Origin: Priapulus caudatus
Lineage: Eukaryota > Priapulida > Priapulimorpha > Priapulimorphida > Priapulidae
Length of the DNA stretch: 26,333 nt
Assembly (NCBI RefSeq): GCF_000485595.1
Contig: NW_014577746.1
Location: 103,842-130,174 of the forward strand
Direction of reading: 5' to 3'
This document shows, piece by piece, positions 19,803 through 26,333 of this stretch. The notes under the pieces are model-generated. The model made no database searches. It was given only the letters and a program-made list of their open reading frames with translations, and had not been told where the DNA came from. The translations under genes and the position numbers were made by a program. How positions within the stretch are numbered: the stretch's first letter is position 1; each line of letters opens with the position of its first letter.

Positions 19803-20523
19803 GAATGCTGATTGCTATATAAATGAACTGTTTACTGCAATGTCACGTGTAAGACAGCTTTGCATGTTTAGGTAGCTGATATTAGTTTTATTACTATTAG
19901 CTCTAAAGCAAGTGATTGATGTATAGTATCAGTGACAGCACCGAAATTTACAGAGCAATTTTTCTCATTTTAGGTCAAATTAATGATGGTTCTGCTGTAC
20001 CTATACCTCCCTGAAAATTATTATACTGATACAAATGCTTTCAAAGAGTACATTTCTGAAGAAAAATCACTTCGAAGTGATACCAATTATTTTATATTTA
20101 TAACAGTCATTTATTTTTGAGAAAATTGGAATTTTTACAGTTCAGTGTGCCTTTTTTTTAAATAAGTATTATTTCTGGGTCAAATTAATGAAGAGTGTTT
20201 CACTGTTGCTAGATATCTCAAATTTAATATAATAATGCGCAAGAATACATAGTATGTGAATAGGTGGAGTACATACATGTGAAATATATAAGTAATTGTA
20301 TATGGACATCAAATTTTGGGGAGAAATGCGAAATTATCAAAAATCTAAAATTTATTAAATGATCGAAATAGTTTCAATACTCGTAGAGCTCTGCCAGAAT
20401 TTGGCATACTCGTGCGCAACAACACACAGTATGTAAATATGAAGAGTAATTATATGTAAATTTTATTACTCTAATTATACACAGAAGTAAATTTGTGAAA
20501 TAAATGTTAATTCTCACACTATG
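19803..20523. other. AT-rich intergenic sequence with weak internal repeats
   Basis: No gene seen. Two short similarities suggest an old duplication: GGTCAAATTAATGA near 19974 and 20178, and GCGCAA(G/C)AA...CA(T/C)AGTATGT near 20237 and 20414. Confidence 0.4.
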
Positions 20524-21601
20524 CAGTGCTCAATTTTAAGGTTTTTTTTGGGTTGTTCGGAGGACAACCAAGAGAGTAGCATATGGTTGTCCCTCAAGAG
20601 TTTTGGTTGTCCGGATATTATTTAAACATGTGCTGCATGCGCTCTGCTCACGTGATGCTCAGTGCTGTAAAGCAAAAGGCCTAATCATGTACATTTTGTA
20701 CGTATTGCAGTGACAGCAGACATGGCCATTCGCATTGTTTCACTCATTATATGAAGAGAATAAAATATTAGTAATGTGGTAAATGATGCTGGGATCAATG
20801 ACGTATAATAATAGTAATTAAAAGTTGCATGAAATTTATTTCATAACATTTACATTAAGTTAACTAACACTACAAACATTACTAACATTACTAACACTGT
20901 GTCAAGTCACAGATGAGTAAAAATACTAAAAATTAAAAATTAACAGGAAACATTAGGCGTGTTCACACACAAGAAAAACCGCGATGCTAATCGCGATGAA
21001 ATATCGAGATAATTGTGTCGTTGTTCACACAGGCGAATAATCGCGCTAATCGCCGAGCGGGATAATTCTATTGATCGAACTGCGCATGCTCACTGCCGGA
21101 ATGATGCTCACTGCGCATGCTCACTGCTCACTCGCTTGGAATGATGGGATAGAAAATACTGGGATTATTTGCGCGAGCGTTCACACACGCAAATAATCGC
21201 GCTAATTCCAAATAATCGCAGTCAAAAGTGCGATTTGGAGCGCGATGCTGATCGCGATTATTAGTGAGTATTATTGCGTTCACACTTGTAATAATCTCGG
21301 TATTTCGATCGCGATGCAAAAACCGGGATTTGCATCCCGCTTATTCGCGCCAGTGTGAACGCGCCTATTGTGTTGTTAAACACGTGATGTTATACTTTGT
21401 ATCGAGCAAGCCAGATAATGCGTCTAGACATGTACGTTTGCAGCGTATTGTGCAACCCTGGCCATGTAAAATGAAAGTGCATTATGAATATAAAAATTTT
21501 ATAGAGGTTGGACACCGGACAACCACAGAAGCAATTTGTAGTTGCCGGAGAGAAAATCCAGTCGTCACGGACGACCGGACGACTGTTAAAATTGAGCCCT
21601 G
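20524..21601. mobile_element. hAT-like element of about 1.1 kb carrying a nested element
   Basis: CAGTGCTCAATTTTAA at the left and TTAAAATTGAGCCCTG at the right form terminal inverted repeats with a CAG terminus. Subterminal GGTTGTCC / GGACAACC motifs are repeated in both orientations near each end (20554-20612, 21511-21590). No transposase frame is visible. The element at 20956-21365 is inserted inside it. Confidence 0.7.
20956..21365. mobile_element. Harbinger-like MITE nested in the hAT-like element
   Basis: GGCGTGTTCACACAC and GTGTGAACGCGCC are inverted termini, flanked by TA on both sides (TTA left, TAT right). The interior is rich in ATCGCGAT and AATAATCGCG motifs in both orientations, plus three GCGCATGC/GCTCACT-type repeats. 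GGC(G)CGTTCACAC ends are common among PIF/Harbinger-type MITEs, but the target duplication cannot be fixed (TA, or a diverged TWA), so the superfamily is tentative. Confidence 0.65.
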
Positions 21602-22069
21602 CTATTGAACCAATTATCCAATTTTTAATGAAAAACCTTTACCCGGGTTGGTTCTCATACATCTGTCTACCACATGAAGTGGATGATTTGTCATAAACAT
21701 TATTTAGAAATAATGCATGCCAAATAAATAATTTGTTAAAACTTTCATGTTTTTTGACAGTCCTTGCAATGTTGTTACTAACATTGCCCTTGGAAGTTTG
21801 AATAACCGTATCTAAACGATAGAATAATGTTGAATTATTATCGTACTCGTCCTTATAGTATAACTGTATTGTCAAATGTTTTTGAACTGCTGCCCAAATT
21901 GAGAGCAGGCAGCAAACTGACCATTGTAGGCAGCAAAGCTGCTGCTTGCTGAGCTTGATTTAAAGCCATAGATAGATAGATAGACAGACACACAGCCAGA
22001 CAGAGAGAACAGACAGACAGACAGATGCACGTGTTAATCTGTTATCTGATGTGGTTTGTTGCACACAGG
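21602..22069 (+). promoter_or_regulatory. Region upstream of the ST13 start; contains a GATA/GACA microsatellite
   Basis: Between the transposon end and the ATG lie about 470 bp. GATAGATAGATAGACAGACA-type simple repeats occupy 21969-22026. AGGCAGCAAA occurs twice at 21906-21937. I see no TATA box that I would trust. Immediately before the ATG the sequence GTTTGTTGCACACAG resembles a splice acceptor, so part of this region may be intron of a 5' untranslated exon. Confidence 0.45.
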
Positions 22070-22191
22070 ATGGCTGAACCGTTGCCACCGACCAAGCTGA
22101 AGGAGCTGAAAGACTTCATCACAGCGGTTGGGCTACAGCCAGCGATACTTCATGCTCCTCAGCTTGCATTCTTCAAGGACTACCTTCTTAG
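22070..22191 (+). CDS. ST13: ST13 coding exon 1
   Basis: 40 codons plus two bases, from ATG to the AG before GTGTGTGTG. It encodes MAEPLPPTKLKELKDFITAV and the rest of the two-helix dimerisation segment (LQPAILHAPQLAFFKDYLL). The split serine codon (AG|T) is completed by exon 2. The donor GTGTGT is weak but sits exactly where similarity needs it. Reading on would give CVCVPVRLK, which is not Hip-like. Confidence 0.87.
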
Positions 22192-25100
22192 GTGTGTGTG
22201 TGTACCTGTCCGTCTCAAAGTGGTATATGAGGTAGATGTTGGTTGTCACTTTTCTAGAAAAATAAAAGTGACAGTTTTTATTTAATTTGCACATATTATG
22301 GTTGCCTAATTTAGTGCTAGTGCGATTAGCTTACTGATCACAGTGGAAAGTATAGTTAGTTGTTTGATCGGTACTATACTCTTAAATGATTAATATTGTA
22401 ATCTGACTGACCTGAAAAAAAATCAGTGAGTGGAAAAAGCCTGCTGTGACCAGTTAATTATTCATGTTTTATCATTTATACTTCATTTGTATGTGTAATG
22501 AGGAATTGTTTTACTATTTGCTAACCTGACACATCTATGAATTTCTGGGTCTATCTTGTTCGAAGAAGGGATCTTTTTTAGTTTGGTTGGTGGTCTGGGT
22601 CTCAATCCTACATCTTTTTAAAGGAATGCATTGCAACGCAGCGTTTGCCAAACTGAATACGCAGAAGTTAATGAGTCAACAGAGTGTGAATTATATGCTG
22701 CCATTGGCTATTTTAGAAGCTGCAACAATATTTTGTAACTTCCATTCTCTTTTTTTTCTTATCAGTATGGGAGCAACTATTCCAGCGCCACCTAGTGAGG
22801 TATGTATGTCACGATATCTTGAGTTTGTTGTGTATTCATTTACTCCAATATGAAAACATTGTGCTTTAATTCTAAGGGAAATTAAGTTCTACTAATGATA
22901 GAGTAATGATTCATTACTCATTGATATTCTACACTCATGGGCTGGCTCACTATGAGTTGGCTGAATTGTTTCGTTTATCGAGCACAAACAATCGTACAAG
23001 CAATATTCATAGTCATATATAAACTAAAAGTGCCCACAACACTATTAAGCGGCACTCTGCATTCTCTACCACGTTCCTTCATACTTTGCGGTACAGCCCT
23101 ACAGTAGAACGAAAGGCTAGACTGGTAATGCCAGTGTTGAGGGTATTGTTAAATTGACTACGTCACAAATTTTCTATGCTGTATATTTGTACAAAAAATT
23201 GTTGCAATTTTTTTACAGGAAAAGTAAGGACTAACGGCACTAAATGAATCCTCATATTCTTACCTGATAAGATTGTTTTTCAACTAGTTAAAGAGCCAAA
23301 AAAATCTGGACGATTTGATATATTGATCACGACATTAAATGCTTGCTATGGGCTATGAATGAGTCACAAGTGTTTGCTAATTCACATCGAACGGAATAGC
23401 AAAATATGAAGTATAATGCAGCAATTTAACCATAATAAGTGAACAGAATCACTTGCATTTTGAGAAAAAGTTGGCATAATTTTTTTACGTTTACTATTTA
23501 CGGTGACGTCAGGGTGAAAAACTGATAATTGGAGGCACTGGTCCAGCAGGACCAGTGCCTCTGAGGAAGTACTGGTCCTGGTCAGTAGGCACTGGTCCAG
23601 GATTTCTGTCATAGCAAAGGCAGTGACTCGGATGTGGGGACGTTTTTATAGGGGGGGGGGGATGGTGCAATTTGGTGATGTGCATTCTAAGGTATTCTTA
23701 AAAATTATATTTTTTACACGTTTCGATACACTGATGCGTAGTAAATCGGAACAAGTCCAAAGATCAATCTCAAAAATCAATCAAATCAATCAAAGATCAA
23801 AAATCAACGATCAAAACATCAAAGATCAGCAGAAACATCTGAAGACCGCCAATTATTCCTATAAATTATCATATTTTATTACAGGCGATCTTATTTATCT
23901 GATCTGATCCGATTTTATTACCAGTATTATGGAATTAGCAGAGGTTTAACAGCATGACCTAGAAAATCGAACACAACAAACATGGAGAGTTTGTGTACTT
24001 CGCATGAACTTTAGGCTTCGGAATTTGACTATTTTTAGTCTATATTTGATTAAATTTACCATTGATTTCATTAGAATAATGTAAAAGGTTAGTAGAGAAT
24101 AACAAAATAATCAGCTAGGCCACAATTAAACGATTTTTTGTTTGCCCTCACCCGACCCAGGCTGAAAAGTGGTTGGCTTTTTTTTGAGGGGGGTCTTTTT
24201 ACAAATTCAGCAATGGTGTCTACGTGCTTAGGTGTGCTTCTGTGGAGATACCTTTTATGTTTGCCTACACATTTATATAATGTACATTGTACAGTGATAC
24301 AATATACATATAAAATACTTGTGTTTATCAGAGCTAAATTGAGCATGATTTTATTTCCAGATCACGCACGCACGCACGCACACATACACGTAATGTGGAA
24401 ATAAAAGCATTACAAATAAAAGGAACTTGAATTAAGAAATAATAAATATCTTCTTAGCACATATTAGTCTTTGGAAAGGAAAATAAAGTTAATCTGTCAG
24501 AGTTAGATCCATAATTAAGTTATTTAATATCTAAATTATAATATAGCGATTTCCAGGATTCCAGGAAAGTTTTGCTGTCCAAGTTTTGGAATCCAGCGAT
24601 TCCAGGAAAGTTTTGCTGTCGCGCTCTCATACCAGCGGTGCCCGGCCACCCCCTACATATGTAATAATGAACATGCACCCTGGCACGCAGCTGAAAGTGA
24701 AACAATCAATAATGCACTCGTCCCTCCCCCCTACTTCAATCAGTGCCGCCCAGCCAGCAGGCACGTACGCAGGCTGTGCATAGCTCTAGTACTATAGCCC
24801 GCGTACAGTTGCCGCAGGCCTGCCACATACGGAAACTTTAAAAAAAAAAATCGGAAAGGTCAATACAAATGTTTGTGTCGGCCCCTTTTTGGCGGGTCGG
24901 TCGGGTGAGGGCAAACAAACAAAATTTTATTATGGCCTCAGTTTGGTAAATTTTTTATTTCCTGTGGAGCGATTATGTAGTCGCCCCGCCGGACCAGCTG
25001 ACACGAGCAAGCAGTCGCCCGGTCAATTTTCTAATCGCCACTGGCGACTGGGCGACCGCTAGTTTCTCACGCTGGACGTAATCACTTTAATAGTATCATG

Positions 25101-25221
25101 TATATTCAATGACTACAGGCACCTAAGAAGCCTGAAGAAAAGCCGCAGCCTGCACCCGAGCCCCAGCCAGAGTCCACACCGGAGCCGGACCCAGAGAGCG
25201 AGAGTGAGGAGAGTGAGTTAG
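22070..25221 (+). CDS. ST13: Hsc70-interacting protein (Hip), 5' partial, three exons joined
   Basis: Hip is a cytosolic cochaperone that binds the Hsp70 ATPase domain through TPR repeats and stabilises its ADP-bound state. Joining 22070-22191, 22766-22799 and 25119-25221 gives 86 codons plus one base, all in frame. Residues 9-43 fit the N-terminal Hip dimerisation segment: KLKELKDF, then P..LH, then F.....L.SMG, as in known Hip proteins. The exon-3 part (APKKPEEKPQ, then Pro/Glu-rich, ending ESESEESEL) fits the acidic linker before the TPRs. TPR, charged and C-terminal DP regions lie beyond the window. The start was chosen because Hip proteins begin about ten residues before the ELKDF-like motif. 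An in-frame ATG 45 bp upstream (22025) would add a hydrophobic MHVLICYLMWFVAHR stretch not expected in this family. Confidence 0.88.
22192..22765 (+). other. ST13 intron 1 (574 bp)
   Basis: It begins GTGTGTGTGT and ends with a strong pyrimidine tract, TTCTCTTTTTTTTCTTATCAG. Nothing else recognisable lies within it. Confidence 0.8.
22766..22799 (+). CDS. ST13: ST13 coding exon 2 (34 bp)
   Basis: A very short exon between TTCTTATCAG and GTATGT. It completes the split Ser and encodes MGATIPAPPSE, matching the SMG plus proline-rich sequence at the end of the Hip N-terminal domain. It ends in phase 0. Its size means automated gene finders may miss it. Confidence 0.85.
23532..23602. repeat. GAGGCACTGGTCC hairpin and related repeats
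   Basis: GAGGCACTGGTCC (23532-23544) and its perfect complement (23549-23561) flank a 4-nt loop. The core GGCACTGGTCC recurs at 23588-23598 and in shortened form near 23570, so this is a small cluster of direct and inverted copies. Confidence 0.85.
24497..24530. repeat. Fragment similar to the end of the 25567 MITE
   Basis: GTCAGAGTTAGATCCATAAT followed by TAAGTTATTTAA resembles CTCAGTTAGATCCATAATGA plus GTTATAATTA of the element at 25567-25756. It lies inside the 24112-24943 element. Confidence 0.45.
24546..24621. repeat. Direct repeat of 25-27 bp, two copies
   Basis: GATTCCAGGAAAGTTTTGCT plus GTC occurs at about 24557 and again at about 24598, with AGCGATT before each copy. Confidence 0.8.
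25119..25221 (+). CDS. ST13: ST13 coding exon 3
   Basis: 34 codons plus one base between GACTACAG and GTGAGT. It encodes a Lys/Pro/Glu-rich linker (APKKPEEKPQPAPEPQPEST) that turns acidic and ends ESEESEL, like the ESDLE-type acidic stretch of Hip before the TPR domain. Codons here are GC-rich compared with the surrounding introns, as expected for coding sequence. The next exon, which must supply two bases of the split codon, lies beyond the window. Confidence 0.85.
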
Positions 25222-25566
25222 GTGAGTAGCAATGTGTGACTTGTCTTTCGCGTCGACATCAGCATGATGAGCCATTGTGCATTCTGCCTCCATCACGTGT
25301 CGTTGGCCTGTCGTCGTGGCAATGAATTGTTCTCCTATTGGACAGTTGTTGCGCGAGGACGAGAGTGTGGCGGCTGCTGCCACCAATCGTACCCAAAAAG
25401 AAAACTACCTACCCAGCTTCCCTATGTACCTAAGTTTGTCCGTGTTCCCGCCAAGATTCTGTGTGACTCCCTGATTTGAAAAGTTTAGTTCTACCTCTCA
25501 AACGTATGCGATATGGTGGCGTTCTTGCAATCGAGCCATAGGCATAGGAAGAAAGAGAGTGAGTTT

Positions 25567-25756
25567 GCATAAAGATAAGTTTATCTCAGTTAGATCCATA
25601 ATGAGTTATAATTACTTACAACGAGAAAGTTTCGTCCATCTCTCCGATAGACTTCCTCAGGTCTGAGCCTTCCTCAGGAGAGATGGACGAAAATTTCGTC
25701 GGTGTAAGTAATTATAACTTATTATGGATCTAACTGAGATAAACCTACTTTTACGT
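25567..25756. mobile_element. Hairpin MITE of about 190 bp in ST13 intron 3
   Basis: GTTTATCTCAGTTAGATCCA (25579 on) is matched by its inverse ending at 25744. The arms of about 70 bp continue inward through GTAAGTAATTATAAC-type and GAGAGATGGACGAAA-type sequence with few mismatches. The loop carries TTCCTCAGG repeats. Weaker pairing extends outward to about 25567 and 25756. No coding capacity, and no clear target duplication. Confidence 0.8.
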
Positions 25757-25890
25757 GAACTATTGCCCCAGTCACACATACACGACGCACGGCCCGCACA
25801 CTGAAAATTAATCAAAAAATGGAAAATAGATCAGTGCGTCGTTGTGCGCCCAACTTTTGTCAGGATTTGGGAGAAGCTAGCGAGTTGACA

Positions 25891-26333
25891 ACGAATGCAC
25901 AGTGTGTTGCTAGCGCGCTGCGCGTATACAGGGCGCATACAGAGCGTATACAGGGCGCACATGTTAAAAAATCCAACGAATGCACAGCGTGTTGCTAGCG
26001 CGCTGCGCGTATACAGGGCGCATACAGAGCGTATACAGGGCGCACATGTTAAAAAATCCAACGAATGCACAGCGTGTTGCTAGCGCGCTGCGCGTATACA
26101 GGGCGCATACAGAGCGTATACAGGGCGCACATGTTAAAAAATCCAACGAATGCACAGCGTGTTGCTAGCGCGCTGCGCGTATACAGGGCGCATACAGAGC
26201 GTATACAGGGCGCACATGTTAAAAAATCCAACGAATGCACAGCGTGTTGCTAGCGCGCTGCGCGTATACAGGGCGCATACAGAGCGTATACAGGGCGCAC
26301 ATGTTAAAAAATCCAACGAATGCACAGCGTGTT
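25891..26333. repeat. 85-bp satellite array, 5.2 copies, open at the window end
   Basis: Units begin ACGAATGCACAGCGTGTTGC at 25891, 25976, 26061, 26146 and 26231, an exact 85-bp period. Units 2-5 look identical; unit 1 has AGTGTG for AGCGTG. Inside each unit GCGTATACAGG and GCGCATACAGA alternate as subrepeats of about 12 bp. Since 85 is not a multiple of three, frames close within a unit, which explains the repeated 62-63-residue frames on both strands. Confidence 0.97.

Larger units (their letters stand above)
24112..24943. mobile_element. TIR element of about 0.8 kb in ST13 intron 2
   Basis: Left: AGGCCACAATTAAACGATTT then TTTGTTTGCCCTCACCCGACC. Right: its inverse, GGTCGGGTGAGGGCAAACAA then AACAAAATTTTATTATGGCCT. 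Terminal repeats of about 45 bp are imperfect. No transposase frame is present and the superfamily is not determined. An (ACGC)n run lies inside at 24363-24380. Confidence 0.7.
22800..25118 (+). other. ST13 intron 2 (2319 bp)
   Basis: Begins GTATGT and ends TTCAATGACTACAG. It contains the hairpin cluster at 23532, an ATCAAA-rich stretch at 23757-23830, a 0.8-kb TIR element and a short direct repeat, all listed separately. Apparent open frames inside it show no protein-like character. Confidence 0.8.
25222..26333 (+). other. ST13 intron 3, incomplete at window end
   Basis: Starts with a good GTGAGT donor. I found no acceptor followed by TPR-like coding sequence before the window ends. It contains a MITE and an 85-bp satellite array. 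The minus-strand frame at 25123-25386 overlaps exon 3 and is a shadow. Confidence 0.65.

Noticed and set aside
22025-22069. Upstream in-frame ATG as the ST13 start
   Set aside because: It would add a hydrophobic 15-residue leader to a cytosolic cochaperone, and the stretch looks like an intron end (GCACACAG).
25123-25386. Minus-strand frame overlapping ST13 exon 3
   Set aside because: Antisense shadow of a GC-rich coding exon.
25895-26325. Repeated 62-63-residue frames, both strands
   Set aside because: Each is one window of the 85-bp satellite; the period is not a multiple of three, so no long repeat protein can form.
25891-26333. Regular direct repeats as a CRISPR array
   Set aside because: The units are contiguous with no variable spacers, and the sequence is eukaryotic.

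Overview
The window looks like nuclear DNA from an animal, most likely an invertebrate. It has split coding exons with GT/AG borders, TTAGGG-type telomere-like repeats, abundant microsatellites, and many terminal-inverted-repeat (TIR) elements. I see no bacterial operons, rRNA, tRNA or CRISPR array. Nearly all long open frames in the window are low-complexity artefacts.

Layout. 1-3429: single-copy sequence with a (TACA)n array, one candidate internal exon (223-342), a triplet-repeat tract (1897-2108) and (ATCT)n and ACGC-rich arrays. 3430-12728 and 12754-18943: the same sequence twice in the same order and orientation, separated by a run of 25 N. The first copy starts and the second copy ends at exactly the bases expected if two overlapping contigs had been placed end to end, so I read this as a probable assembly duplication rather than a biological tandem duplication. 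Each copy carries a foldback-like element of about 2.7-3.5 kb with inverted arms of short tandem repeats around a polypurine-to-polypyrimidine palindrome. Each copy also has three telomere-like patches and an inverted pair of GGCGAAATGGG minisatellites. 18944-22069: a graveyard of non-autonomous DNA transposons (two hAT-like elements, one containing a nested Harbinger-like element, and an 89-bp foldback element with a perfect 9-bp target duplication).

22070-26333: the one gene I can name, the 5' part of an ST13 (Hsc70-interacting protein, Hip) orthologue on the + strand. Three coding exons join in frame to 86 codons covering the N-terminal dimerisation segment and the acidic linker. The TPR and C-terminal domains must lie beyond the window. 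Its introns hold further TIR elements and, at the right edge, an 85-bp satellite array that runs out of the window.

There is no multi-gene system here. The points of interest are the foldback element, the collapsed or duplicated assembly, the nested transposons and the ST13 start. All alignments were made by eye, so repeat and element borders are approximate unless a perfect motif is quoted.
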